Shown here: positions 26,325 through 35,619 of the stretch, one piece after another
Layout: each line of letters begins with the position of its first letter
How positions within the stretch are numbered: position 1 is the first letter of the stretch
Origin: Flavobacteriaceae bacterium PS02293
GTDB lineage: Bacteria; Bacteroidota; Bacteroidia; Flavobacteriales; Weeksellaceae
Assembly (NCBI GenBank): GCA_029960045.1
Contig: JASCOV010000005.1
Location: forward strand, 224,475 to 288,474
Length of the DNA: 64,000 nt
Direction of reading: 5' to 3'
Made by a program: the position numbers and the translations under genes
The notes under the pieces: model-generated
Database searches by the model: none
What the model was told of the DNA's origin: nothing
What the model saw: the letters and a program-made list of their open reading frames with translations, nothing else

Positions 26325-27509
26325 TTAGTAAACATGATTTTCGGACTCCTTAAGTTCTTCTGAAGATATTTTTTTAGAATCCATTTTCTTCCAGACCAAA
26401 GCAATATATGCCACAACGAATGGAACGAGTAATGAAACATAGCTCATTGTTTTCAAAGTGAATTCGCTGGAAGAAGCATTATAAATCGTGAGTGAACTCT
26501 GCAAATCGTGAGTAGACGGATAAAACGCTGTATTGTTGAAACCTGCTATCAGAAAAAGCATCCAAACGGTAAGAACCGTTCCCAATCCGGAAAACCAAAT
26601 CCCTTTTTTACTCTTGAAGAACATATTGGCAGCAATTCCCGCCAAAACCATAACCACACCAATGAGAAATACAGCTAAAACCAATGGCATTTCGAGGAAA
26701 TTGTGAAGATATTTATTCGGTTCCATAAAAACTTCTCCGTTGGAAGGATTCACCGCGAAACCATCCAAAAACAGCAACCGAATCAACCAGAACAGGAAGA
26801 AAATTAAAAATAATACCGAATTGTAAATCAAACTTTTTTGCGATTTTTGGTAGATATTTTCGTCTTTAATATTATTTTGGAAATACAAATTGGCTAAAAC
26901 TCGTGACAGGAAAAACACCGCCAATCCCAAACTGACATTCTGAACAAATGCCAGATTTTCGGTTGTCCAAAGTGCCTCCAATCCGTGGAAAGGTGTTTCC
27001 CAAGCAGAAATAATCGGCATTTTTGGCGAAGATATATCCAGAATATTGATTTTATTGACCGAAAATTCTGCTCCGGTAAAAAAGGTAGAAACCGCAACTC
27101 CGAGAAGCAAACTTCCTAAAACGCCATTCAGAAAAAGAAAAACCTCAAAGGTTTTATGGCCGAGAAAATTATTGGCTTTGCTTCGGAATTCATAGGAAAC
27201 AGCCTGAAGAATGAAAGCAAACAAAATCGCCATCCAAACCCAATATGCACCGCCAAAACTTGTGGAATAAAACAACGGAAACGAAGCAAAAAATGCACCA
27301 CCAAATGTAACCAAAGTCGTAAAAGTGATTTCCCATTTTCTTCCGGTGGAATTCAGAAGCATCGTTTTTTCTTTTTCGTTGGAAGCCAAAGTATAAATCA
27401 AGGATTGACCACCTTGCACGAAAAGTAAAAATACCAACAGCGCCCCCAAAAGTGAAACCAAAATCCACCAATAATGTTGCAGCCCGCTATAATCTAAAAA
27501 TGAAAACAT
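26325..27509 (-). CDS. cydB: Cytochrome bd ubiquinol oxidase subunit II
   Basis: 394 residues from ATG 27509 (MFSFLDYSGLQHYWW); the longer in-frame start would overlap the cydA end and adds an unconserved tail. About nine transmembrane segments, with the CydB features FVQGGQSL near 31-38 and GREWEITF-like GRKWEITF near 55-62. Together with CydA it forms the quinol oxidase that reduces O2 with high affinity and without proton pumping. Confidence 0.93.
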   Translation of the reverse strand: MFSFLDYSGLQHYWWILVSLLGALLVFLLFVQGGQSLIYTLASNEKEKTMLLNSTGRKWEITFTTLVTFGGAFFASFPLFYSTSFGGAYWVWMAILFAFILQAVSYEFRSKANNFLGHKTFEVFLFLNGVLGSLLLGVAVSTFFTGAEFSVNKINILDISSPKMPIISAWETPFHGLEALWTTENLAFVQNVSLGLAVFFLSRVLANLYFQNNIKDENIYQKSQKSLIYNSVLFLIFFLFWLIRLLFLDGFAVNPSNGEVFMEPNKYLHNFLEMPLVLAVFLIGVVMVLAGIAANMFFKSKKGIWFSGLGTVLTVWMLFLIAGFNNTAFYPSTHDLQSSLTIYNASSSEFTLKTMSYVSLLVPFVVAYIALVWKKMDSKKISSEELKESENHVY

Positions 27510-27528
27510 AATCTTAGTTTTTTTTGAA

Positions 27529-29064
27529 TTAATGTTCAGTTCCTTTTTTGATAGCAGAAAGCATAATTTTGATTTCGGCAATCAGCAAAGTGGTAAAAAT
27601 GATAAGGAAAAGGAAAAAAGTAATCTGTACACTATAGGCATCAATTTGCGAAACGGCGGCGATATTTGGCAACAGATTCTGAATGGTCCACGGTTGTCTC
27701 CCGACTTCGGCAACAATCCATCCCGATTGCGAAGCAACATAACCCAAAGGAATACTCCACAAAGTCAGTCTCAGTAAGCTACGGCTTTGGTCTAACTTTC
27801 CTCTAAGAGTTTTAACAAATAGAATGATGAAAAGCACTAGAAAATAAGTTCCGAGAATGACCATAATGTGGAATGAATAGAAACTCATTTTCACATTCGG
27901 AATCAGCATGTGCGGATTTTTACCAAAGTAATAACCGTAGCCAAAATCTTTTTCATGCGCGCGGAAAGTTTTGAGTTCATTCCCTGCTGTAGCTAAATCT
28001 CCGTTTTTTTTAGCTTTCACATAATTTCCTAATGCATCAATGGCTATTTTTCCGCTGGCAATTCTTTCATCATAGGAAGAGATTCCTTCTTTCTCATTTC
28101 CATGAACCAAATCACTGATTCCCGGAACAAATTTATCCGAATCCAGAAATGCCAGATAAGATAATGCTTTAGGAATTTTGAATTCTACCAGAAACTGTTC
28201 TTTTTTGTGAACGGTTTTGTCCTGTTCCCCGAAAATCCCCATAGCAATGAGCGGTGCAGAACGGTCGCCTTCATACAGGCCTTCCATTGCAGCAAGTTTC
28301 ATTGGTTGGGTCGCAGCCACCTGTCTTGCCGATTCGTCACCACTCCAGAATGTTCCGATAGTGGCTAAAAACCCGAAAACAGAAGCAACCAGCATACTTC
28401 TTTTTGCTAAAACAATATCTCTCCGTTTCAATAAATACCAGGCGCTGATTCCCACCACAAACAGAGCAGAAACAATATAAGAGGAAATGACGGTATGAAG
28501 AAATTTATTTACTGCAACCGGATTGAAGAGCACAGCCCAGAAATCTATCATTTCGTTCCGCATCGTATCCGGGTTAAAACTCGTTCCCGTAGGATTCTGC
28601 ATCCAACCATTGGCTACCAAAATCCACAATGCGGAAAGGTTGGAGCCAATTGCAACGAGCCAGCTCGAAAGCAAATGAAATTTCGGACTCACTCTGTCCC
28701 AACCGAAAAACATCACAGCAATAAATGTACTTTCCATAAAGAACGCCATAATGCCTTCAATGGCTAATGGAGCTCCGAAAATATCACCTACAAACCAAGA
28801 ATAATTGCTCCAGTTGGTTCCGAACTCGAATTCCATAATGAGTCCGGTGGCTACACCAATGGCAAAATTAATTCCGAAAACCTTCATCCAGAATTTAGTA
28901 ATCGACTTCCACTTTTCATCCTGGGTTTTCAGATAAATGGTTTCCATTATGGCAATCATAAAAGTGATGCCCAAAGTAAGCGGCACAAAAATCCAATGGT
29001 ACATCGCAGTCAGTGCAAATTGTGCTCTCGACCAATTGACCAGTTCCCAGTCTATATGATTCAT
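27529..29064 (-). CDS. cydA: Cytochrome bd ubiquinol oxidase subunit I
   Basis: 511 residues. Haem b595/d ligand region includes the N-terminal RAQFALTAMYHWIFVP (His 23), FGINFAIGVATG near 64-75 and the FMESTF motif near 108. The quinol loop lies around 250-370. GRQPW near 447 is the conserved CydA signature. It is encoded downstream of DUF4492 and upstream of cydB in one operon. It supports respiration at low oxygen and tolerance of sulfide, NO or cyanide, which fits the surrounding sulfur genes. Confidence 0.95.
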   Translation of the reverse strand: MNHIDWELVNWSRAQFALTAMYHWIFVPLTLGITFMIAIMETIYLKTQDEKWKSITKFWMKVFGINFAIGVATGLIMEFEFGTNWSNYSWFVGDIFGAPLAIEGIMAFFMESTFIAVMFFGWDRVSPKFHLLSSWLVAIGSNLSALWILVANGWMQNPTGTSFNPDTMRNEMIDFWAVLFNPVAVNKFLHTVISSYIVSALFVVGISAWYLLKRRDIVLAKRSMLVASVFGFLATIGTFWSGDESARQVAATQPMKLAAMEGLYEGDRSAPLIAMGIFGEQDKTVHKKEQFLVEFKIPKALSYLAFLDSDKFVPGISDLVHGNEKEGISSYDERIASGKIAIDALGNYVKAKKNGDLATAGNELKTFRAHEKDFGYGYYFGKNPHMLIPNVKMSFYSFHIMVILGTYFLVLFIILFVKTLRGKLDQSRSLLRLTLWSIPLGYVASQSGWIVAEVGRQPWTIQNLLPNIAAVSQIDAYSVQITFFLFLIIFTTLLIAEIKIMLSAIKKGTEH

Positions 29065-29079
29065 GATATTGTAATTTTT

Positions 29080-29334
29080 CTATTTTTTGATTTCTGTAAA
29101 ATTCTTCTGGAGATATTCTATTCTTTGTTCGTCATTCTTAAATTCTGTTTTTAAAAAGTCTCTAAAAAAGAATATTTTCAGGATTCCGAACATAATAATG
29201 AGCTTTATTACTGCAATCACCCAAAGTGTCTGGCTTTCTTTTGACATCATGCTGAAACCATATTGGTAAAGCTTAATGAGCTCCTGAAACGGATAAAGGA
29301 TAAAACTGAGCATATTGCGTAACACCACTATCAT
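29080..29334 (-). CDS. DUF4492 membrane protein of cytochrome bd operon
   Basis: 84 residues with one strong hydrophobic segment (about 35-58) preceded by FYPF-like and GFSMMSKESQTLW, the DUF4492 pattern. This family is usually encoded directly before cydA in Bacteroidetes; here the gap is 15 bp. A role in assembly or stability of the oxidase is likely but unproven. An internal ATG (29313) is an alternative start. Confidence 0.82.
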   Translation of the reverse strand: MIVVLRNMLSFILYPFQELIKLYQYGFSMMSKESQTLWVIAVIKLIIMFGILKIFFFRDFLKTEFKNDEQRIEYLQKNFTEIKK

Positions 29335-29413
29335 ATGATTGTTTTTTACACAACAAATTTACTCACAGATACTTATGATATTATGGAAGTAAAAAAGGGA
29401 GAAATGGTAATTT

Positions 29414-30289
29414 TTACTTATTTATCGATTTACGGAATTCTGCCGGGGTGAGTCCTGTATTGGCTTTAAAGAATTTGCTAAAATAGGAATTGTCTTCAAA
29501 ATACAATTCATAAGCAATCTGAGAAATGGTATATTCCGAATTAACTAAAAGACGTTTTGCCTCAAGAACAATCCTGCTTCTGATTATTTCGCCCAAAGTT
29601 TTCCCCGCTAACTTTTTGCACAGGGTATTAAGATAATTGGGTGTAACAGAAAGATGCGCGGCATAAAATTTCGGGTGATGAGCTTCCATAAAATATTTCT
29701 CTAGCAATTTCTCAAATTTTACGAGAAGATAGTTATTGCTGATGATTTCATTTTCCGGATTTTCATCTTTGGTCTTAATGGCAATCATCAAAACTATTTC
29801 AAGAACAAGCGTCTGAATAAATTGTTTTTTATATAAGGAATCATATTTAATTACTTTTAAAATCTTTGCAATAGTAGATTCCAGTTCACTTTTACAACTG
29901 TCGACCTTACGGAAGCCATATTTACCACTTTTACTGAATACTGGCAGAGAATTGATAAAATCTTTCTGCGACAGAAAATCGTTAAAAAAATCTTCATTGA
30001 AATTAATCATAATCCCTTCCGGATTTTTGGAAGTAAATCTAAGGTCATGCACCTGACCAGGGCTAAGAAAAAAAATTGTCCCATCCTCTATTTTCCATTC
30101 CTGGAAATCCACATAATGAATTCCTGCACCCCTGCTTACATAAAGAATCTGGAAAAAAGAATGTCTGTGAGGTATTTTTGGAATATACAAATCTTCTTTC
30201 ACAAGCTCATTGAGATTGTGTACCGCAAAATTATTCTTCTGATTATCCCTTTTTCGGATATCACAGGACTTAAGTAATGGTATATTCAT
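29414..30289 (-). CDS. AraC-family regulator with cupin sensor domain
   Basis: 291 residues: a cupin-like N-terminal domain (about 30-110, IPHRHSFFQILYVSRGAG and LSPGQVHDL) and a C-terminal AraC double helix-turn-helix (about 190-288, SVTPNYLNTLCKKLAGKTLG and EDNSYFSKFFKANTGLTPAEFRK). It sits between the cytochrome bd operon and the RND operon, all on the same strand, and is a candidate regulator for one of them. Confidence 0.9.
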   Translation of the reverse strand: MNIPLLKSCDIRKRDNQKNNFAVHNLNELVKEDLYIPKIPHRHSFFQILYVSRGAGIHYVDFQEWKIEDGTIFFLSPGQVHDLRFTSKNPEGIMINFNEDFFNDFLSQKDFINSLPVFSKSGKYGFRKVDSCKSELESTIAKILKVIKYDSLYKKQFIQTLVLEIVLMIAIKTKDENPENEIISNNYLLVKFEKLLEKYFMEAHHPKFYAAHLSVTPNYLNTLCKKLAGKTLGEIIRSRIVLEAKRLLVNSEYTISQIAYELYFEDNSYFSKFFKANTGLTPAEFRKSINK

Positions 30290-30307
30290 AGAAGTTGAAA
30301 CAATAAA

Positions 30308-30342
30308 ATAAACCCTTCCACTAAGATAATGAAAGGGTTTAT
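30308..30342 (-). terminator. Terminator of RND/DUF2892 operon
   Basis: Arms ATAAACCCTT and AAGGGTTTAT with a 15-nt loop; it lies 14 bp below the DUF2892 stop codon. AT-rich flanks would also let it work in the opposite direction. Confidence 0.7.
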
Positions 30343-30355
30343 ATTTTAAAAGAGT

Positions 30356-30562
30356 TTACACGGAGCAACTTCCGCCGTCTTTTTTGATGCCGAGCTTATT
30401 GAGAATCATATACATCAGACACCAATTGGTAAGTGCATGAACCCACATATTGATTCCTACAAATCCAGTTAGCCAAAACCAGTTCGGATTTACATATATT
30501 CCTAAAAACAAACTTCCCAAAACGAAAGTTCCTGCTATCGCATGTACTATTCTTGTTTGCAT
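30356..30562 (-). CDS. DUF2892 small membrane protein
   Basis: 68 residues, two hydrophobic helices (about 7-24 and 28-54) and a C-terminal GGSCSV with a single Cys. A second DUF2892 protein in the region (the other is at 22517). It closes the RND operon. The family is associated with rhodanese and sulfur transfer at the membrane. Confidence 0.82.
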   Translation of the reverse strand: MQTRIVHAIAGTFVLGSLFLGIYVNPNWFWLTGFVGINMWVHALTNWCLMYMILNKLGIKKDGGSCSV

Positions 30563-30592
30563 ATTTTAATTTTTTTATTGATTTTTTAGGTT

Positions 30593-30784
30593 TTATTTTT
30601 TCTCAAAAACAGATACCAACAGATAACCCATTATTGCTCCATAAATGATGCTGTTGAAAGGATGGGAAGTGATTGCACAGCTTCCTGTACTACAGCCGAT
30701 GAAGTAATAATACAGATAACCTGCAATTCCACCGATAAGTGCTCCAATAAACGATGCTATTCTCTTTTTACTTAAAATTTTCAT
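30593..30784 (-). CDS. DUF6132-like small membrane protein
   Basis: 63 residues. Two glycine-rich transmembrane helices flank GCSTGSCAITSHPFNS, a conserved Cys pair typical of this family. It overlaps the upstream small gene by 17 bp. The GC-x3-C pattern next to rhodanese, OsmC and DUF2892 genes suggests sulfane-sulfur or metal handling (inference). Confidence 0.78.
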   Translation of the reverse strand: MKILSKKRIASFIGALIGGIAGYLYYYFIGCSTGSCAITSHPFNSIIYGAIMGYLLVSVFEKK

Positions 30785-31073
30785 TTTCTAAATCTATCGT
30801 TGCAATATGAATTTGGGAAACCGTCTCTTGCTTTTTGTTGAATTCGTTTATACTTTTATAAATATCATCAATACAATTACAGTCTGAAAAAATGGTAAAA
30901 AGCAGGGAATCTACCGAAAGATATTCTGATGGAAACCAGTTATCAATATTGTTTCCATTGCTTTTAAAACCTTTTACAGATTGATAAGAAAAAGCCCTTA
31001 CTCCTGAATGTTTAAGAATATTGATTACATCTGCTTCAAATTCTTCTATTGCGGTGATTAATAATAGTTTCAT
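30768..31073 (-). CDS. Small cytoplasmic protein, possibly PII-like fold
   Basis: 101 residues, no recognised family. MKLLLITAIEEFEADVINILKHSGV at the start and alternating strands and helices resemble the ferredoxin-like PII/CutA fold, and small PII-like proteins are often encoded next to transporters. It follows the RND permease by 36 bp and overlaps the DUF6132 gene, so it belongs to the pump operon and may regulate it. The fold assignment is tentative. Confidence 0.6.
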   Translation of the reverse strand: MKLLLITAIEEFEADVINILKHSGVRAFSYQSVKGFKSNGNNIDNWFPSEYLSVDSLLFTIFSDCNCIDDIYKSINEFNKKQETVSQIHIATIDLENENFK

Positions 31074-31109
31074 AAGATAAATGTTGAATTGTTGAAAACT
31101 TTATAGATT

Positions 31110-34100
31110 TTATGCTTCAAAAAACTTGTCATCAGATTCGGATTTTTTCTCCCATTTTTTTCTTTCAGTAGCATAATAAACCAATGGCACAACAACCAGT
31201 GTAAGCAATGTAGAAACAATAGCTCCGAACACCAGGGAAATTGCCAGTCCTTGGAAAATAGGGTCAAAAAGAATGATTACTGCTCCAATTACAACTGCTC
31301 CGGTTGTCAGTAAAATCGGAGTTGTTCTTACTGCTCCTGCTTCAATAATCGCCTGTTTTATTGGAATACCTTCTTTCAGTCGGATTTCGATAAAATCGAT
31401 TAGAAGAACTGAATTTCTTACCATTACACCTGCCAAAGCAATCATTCCGATAAAGGAGGTTGCCGTAAAAAACGCTCCTAATAACCAGTGTCCTAAAACA
31501 ACTCCTATCAACGAAAGCGGAATCGCAACCATCATTACAATCGGGGTTTTAAAATTCTGAAACCAGCCGACAATCAGCATATAAATAATGATAATTACAA
31601 CGGCGAAAGCCGTTCCCAAGTCACGGAAAACTTCTAATGTAATCTGCCATTCTCCATCCCATTTTACAGTGTAATTGCTTTCATCTTCCGGCTGATTCAT
31701 ATAAAGTTCATTCATCGAATAGCCATTTGGTAATTGGATTTTCTTTAGCTTTTCATCCATTCCAAGAATCGCATAAGCCGGACTTTCCAGTTTTCCTGCC
31801 ATATCAGCAAGGACGTAAACTACTCTTTTCTGATCTTTTCTGTAAATGGTTTTATCCAGTTCCTTTTCCTCTACTTTCAAAAGGTCACTTGCCGGAACCA
31901 TTCCCATTTGCCCTTTGATTTTTAGTCCTATAATATCCTGAACAGTAGATTTATCAGCATTTTTCAGCTTCATTACAATATCAACAGGGGCATTGGATTT
32001 TTCATCGTAAAGATTTCCAACCGGATATTCTCCCATCAGATACGTCATATTACCTACAATCTGTTGTGGTGCAACACCGTTCAGCATTGCCTTTTCTTTA
32101 TCCGGAACAAGCTTAAATTCTTTTTGAGGAGCTTCAACCATCCAGTCAATATCCACCACATCATCAGTTTTCTTTAAAATATCTTCTACCTGTTTGGCAA
32201 CTTTTATTTGACCTTTGTAATCCGGGCCATAAATTTCCGTTACGATTGTTGAAAGAACAGGAGGTCCGGGCGGAACTTCCACTATCTTTACATTAGCATC
32301 GTATTTGGCAGCTATCTTCTGTATTTCAGGTCGAATCGTTTTAGCTACATCGTGACTTTGTTCATCACGGTCTTCTTTGTGCAAAAGATTAACCTGAATA
32401 TCTGCGGTATTACTACTTCCACGCATATCATAATGACGAACCAAACCATTGAAAGTTATTGGTGCAGAAGAACCTACATAATTCTGATAGTTCACCACTT
32501 CCGGAACCGATTTCAGGTATTGCGCGATATCCTGAGTAACTGCAGAGGTTCTTTCCAGCGTCGTTCCTTCCGGCATATCAATCACGACCTGAATTTCATT
32601 TTTATTATCAAACGGAAGCATTTTTACCGCCACCCATTTGGTAAAAAATGCAGCAATTGAAATTAATAATAAAACCACAGTAACCGCCATCATCGTCCAT
32701 CGTTTTGATTTTGAATCCAAAAGCGGCTGTTCAATTTTTTTATAAATTCTGTAAATCCTGTTGGTTTCCAGACCTTGTTCTTCCTTATGATGTTGCTCAC
32801 CTTTTACCTTTAATAAATGATAACCGAGATACGGCGTTACTGTCAAAGCAACAAAAAGAGAAAGCATCATCGCAATTGAAGCTCCAATCGGCATTGGCGA
32901 CATATATGGTCCCATCATTCCTGAAACAAAAGCCATCGGAAGAATCGCTGCAATTACCGTGAACGTTGCTAAAATGGTAGGATTGCCGACTTCGTTGATA
33001 GCATAAATTGCCGCCTGTTTGAATGGTAATTTTCTCATATGGAAATGCCTGTGCATATTTTCAGCGATAATGATGCTGTCATCCACCACAATTCCGACAA
33101 CAAAAACCAGTGCAAAAAGCGTAATTCTATTCAATGTATATCCTAAGATATAATAACTGAACAACGTTAAAGCAAATGTCAAAGGAACAGAAAAGAAAAC
33201 TACCAAACCTCCTCTCCAACCCATTGCAAGCATTACCAGAACGGTTACTGCTAAAATTGCAATTCCCAAGTGCATCAATAGTTCTGAAACCTTATGAGAA
33301 GCTGTTTCTCCATAATTTCTGGTGACTTCTACGTGCACATCATTCGGAATGAGGTTTTTCTTTAGCTCATCTACTTTGGTAAGAATTTGCTCAGAAATCT
33401 TCATCGCATCTGCTCCTTTTACTTTAGAAACAGAAACGGTAACGGCAGGATATTCCGATTTGAATTTTTTTCCGTTTTCTACCGCATTTCCATAGCCAAA
33501 ACTTACATAATTGGCAGGGTCAGAAGCGCCGTCTTTTATTGTTGCGACCTGTTTCAGATACACAGGCATATTCTGAGAAGTTCCGATAACCAGATTTTCC
33601 ACATCTTCGGCAGAGTTTAGAAACTGTCCTGTTGTCAAAAGATATTCAGAATCCCCTGAATCAAACTTCCCGGATTGTGAGCTTCCGTTATTGGCTTGAA
33701 TCATCTGCATTACCGAAAGTGCATCGACGTTCAGTTCCGCCATTTTATCTTTGTCTAAAATGACCTGAAGCTGGCGGTTTCTTCCGCCTATGGTTTTGGT
33801 AAGGGAAACATCTTTTATTTTTTTGATTTCGGAAGATAATTCTTCTCCAATCTGTCGAAGCTGAAAGTCATTGTAATTAGCATTGTCACTCCACAAAGTC
33901 AGCCCGAGCATCGGGACATCATCAATGGAACGGGTTTTCACCATTGGTTCCATTACACCTTTCGGAAATGTGTTTTTATTCTTCATCAGCTCATCATATA
34001 GCTTTACATAAGAACGTTCCGTATCTTCTCCTACATAAAACTGAACGATAATCATCGCCTGTCCGTTCATTGCCATCGAATGAATGTGTTCTACGCCTTT

Positions 34101-34337
34101 GATATTGGAAATAATCTTTTCCAAAGGTTTTACAATACGGCTTTCCACCTCTTTTGGGTTTGCTCCGGGATAACCGACCATTACATCCGCCATTGGGATG
34201 ATAATCTGCGGTTCTTCTTCTCTTGGTATTAATGTCGAACTGTAAACCCCGATAATCATCAAAGCGATCATCAACAGAATCGTCAATTTTGAATTGATGA
34301 AAAACTCGGCGATACGTCCTGCGAATCCTTTTTCCAT
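31110..34337 (-). CDS. RND efflux permease (AcrB-like)
   Basis: 1075 residues from ATG 34337 (MEKGFAGRIAEFF); an upstream start adds eleven unconserved residues. Twelve transmembrane helices and two large periplasmic loops; GYPGANPKEVESRIVKPLE near 60 and VVDDSIIIAENMHRH near 415 are classic RND motifs. The paired Asp residues in TM4 support proton coupling. It lies downstream of TolC and adaptor genes. The regulon operator upstream of TolC, shared with persulfide and sulfite genes, hints at a sulfur-linked export substrate. Confidence 0.93.
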   Translation of the reverse strand: MEKGFAGRIAEFFINSKLTILLMIALMIIGVYSSTLIPREEEPQIIIPMADVMVGYPGANPKEVESRIVKPLEKIISNIKGVEHIHSMAMNGQAMIIVQFYVGEDTERSYVKLYDELMKNKNTFPKGVMEPMVKTRSIDDVPMLGLTLWSDNANYNDFQLRQIGEELSSEIKKIKDVSLTKTIGGRNRQLQVILDKDKMAELNVDALSVMQMIQANNGSSQSGKFDSGDSEYLLTTGQFLNSAEDVENLVIGTSQNMPVYLKQVATIKDGASDPANYVSFGYGNAVENGKKFKSEYPAVTVSVSKVKGADAMKISEQILTKVDELKKNLIPNDVHVEVTRNYGETASHKVSELLMHLGIAILAVTVLVMLAMGWRGGLVVFFSVPLTFALTLFSYYILGYTLNRITLFALVFVVGIVVDDSIIIAENMHRHFHMRKLPFKQAAIYAINEVGNPTILATFTVIAAILPMAFVSGMMGPYMSPMPIGASIAMMLSLFVALTVTPYLGYHLLKVKGEQHHKEEQGLETNRIYRIYKKIEQPLLDSKSKRWTMMAVTVVLLLISIAAFFTKWVAVKMLPFDNKNEIQVVIDMPEGTTLERTSAVTQDIAQYLKSVPEVVNYQNYVGSSAPITFNGLVRHYDMRGSSNTADIQVNLLHKEDRDEQSHDVAKTIRPEIQKIAAKYDANVKIVEVPPGPPVLSTIVTEIYGPDYKGQIKVAKQVEDILKKTDDVVDIDWMVEAPQKEFKLVPDKEKAMLNGVAPQQIVGNMTYLMGEYPVGNLYDEKSNAPVDIVMKLKNADKSTVQDIIGLKIKGQMGMVPASDLLKVEEKELDKTIYRKDQKRVVYVLADMAGKLESPAYAILGMDEKLKKIQLPNGYSMNELYMNQPEDESNYTVKWDGEWQITLEVFRDLGTAFAVVIIIIYMLIVGWFQNFKTPIVMMVAIPLSLIGVVLGHWLLGAFFTATSFIGMIALAGVMVRNSVLLIDFIEIRLKEGIPIKQAIIEAGAVRTTPILLTTGAVVIGAVIILFDPIFQGLAISLVFGAIVSTLLTLVVVPLVYYATERKKWEKKSESDDKFFEA

Positions 34338-34465
34338 AATTTTTTGAATATTAAAAATCACGATTGTCATTCCGAGGAACGAGGAATCTCAAACAGAGAT
34401 TCTTCACTACACTTCTGAACTTCGTTCGTAAACCTTCAGTTTATGTTCAGAATGACAGAAGCGTT

Positions 34466-35554
34466 TTATTTTACTTGAACTTTTGCTCCGTTATACAATT
34501 TTCCTGTAGAAGAAACGATGTAAGATTCTTTCGGATTCAAACCTGATAAAACCTCAACCTGACCTCCCAAATTTTTCCCGATTTTCAGCCATCTTAAAAC
34601 AGCTGTATTTTGCGAACTGACCACATAAACACCTGTCAACTGACCGTTTTCAACCAGAGCTGTAGTAGGAATCATCATTATTTCATTAAAATCCTGATTA
34701 ATTTTCCCTGAATTTTCAATTGGAAATTGAACATTCACAAACATTCCCGGAAGCAAATCTGCTGCATTATGGATGTTGATTTTCACCATATATTGCCCAC
34801 CTGTGTTTGCTGCCGATTTGCTGATTTCTGAAACCGTTCCCGACACCGATTTGTTCATTGATTTTAAGGTAACCTGAACCGGCATTCCGTTGGAAATCAT
34901 TCCAATATTCTGCTCCGAAACCAGAACCTGAGCTTGCAAAGATGACGGCGATTCTATCGTCAGCAATGGCATTCCAGGACTTGCCATATCGCCCTGTTCT
35001 GCAAATTTTGCAGTAACAGTTCCGGAAATAGGGGCTGTAATATTGGTATAACTATACTGTGCATTCACTTCGTTTTTCATTTGCTGTGCCGCCTGTAAAC
35101 CAGCCTGTGCCATTTCGTAACGGGCTCTCATATCGTCAAGCTCTTTTTGGGAAGCACTTTGGGATTTATAAAGATTCTGGAATCTTTCGTAATCTTTTTT
35201 GGCGATATTAAAATTCGCCTGAGCTTGAGAAATCTGTGCACTGGCTTGTCCTCCTTTTGCCTGAATATCCGTGGCATTAATACTTACCAGAAGTTGCCCA
35301 GCTGTTACGTTCTGCCCTACTTCCGCTTTCATTGCGGTAATATATCCCATCATTCGGGTGGAAATATTGACGGAATTCTTTGCAACCAGTTTTCCGCTTG
35401 CGGTAGCTAATGAACCGTTTGATGCAACCGAAGATTTGTTGACGGTAACCGAAATCGGCTGGTCATTAGACTGAACGTTTTTTTCTTTATCCGGAGAACA
35501 GCTTTGCAATGCTACTGCTCCTAAAATAAGTGTTGAATAAATGTATCTTTTCAT
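34466..35554 (-). CDS. RND periplasmic adaptor lipoprotein (membrane fusion protein)
   Basis: 362 residues from ATG 35554 (MKRYIYSTLILGAVALQSC); the Cys is a lipobox. Domains: lipoyl-like strand GYITAMKAEVGQNVTAGQLLVSI (about 78-100), a coiled-coil hairpin (about 105-165), and barrel and membrane-proximal domains ending near 362. It joins the inner-membrane permease to TolC. It is encoded between the TolC and permease genes. Confidence 0.92.
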   Translation of the reverse strand: MKRYIYSTLILGAVALQSCSPDKEKNVQSNDQPISVTVNKSSVASNGSLATASGKLVAKNSVNISTRMMGYITAMKAEVGQNVTAGQLLVSINATDIQAKGGQASAQISQAQANFNIAKKDYERFQNLYKSQSASQKELDDMRARYEMAQAGLQAAQQMKNEVNAQYSYTNITAPISGTVTAKFAEQGDMASPGMPLLTIESPSSLQAQVLVSEQNIGMISNGMPVQVTLKSMNKSVSGTVSEISKSAANTGGQYMVKINIHNAADLLPGMFVNVQFPIENSGKINQDFNEIMMIPTTALVENGQLTGVYVVSSQNTAVLRWLKIGKNLGGQVEVLSGLNPKESYIVSSTGKLYNGAKVQVK

Positions 35555-35619
35555 TGTAATTGTTTTCTTTTTTTGAAACATCATCCGTTTAAAAAACTAT
35601 GATGTTTGTATATAGTTGA

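Noticed and set aside
26195..26440. 81-residue frame overlapping cydB
   Set aside because: Its first half overlaps cydB in another frame and is not protein-like; only the last 37 residues from ATG 26308 look real.
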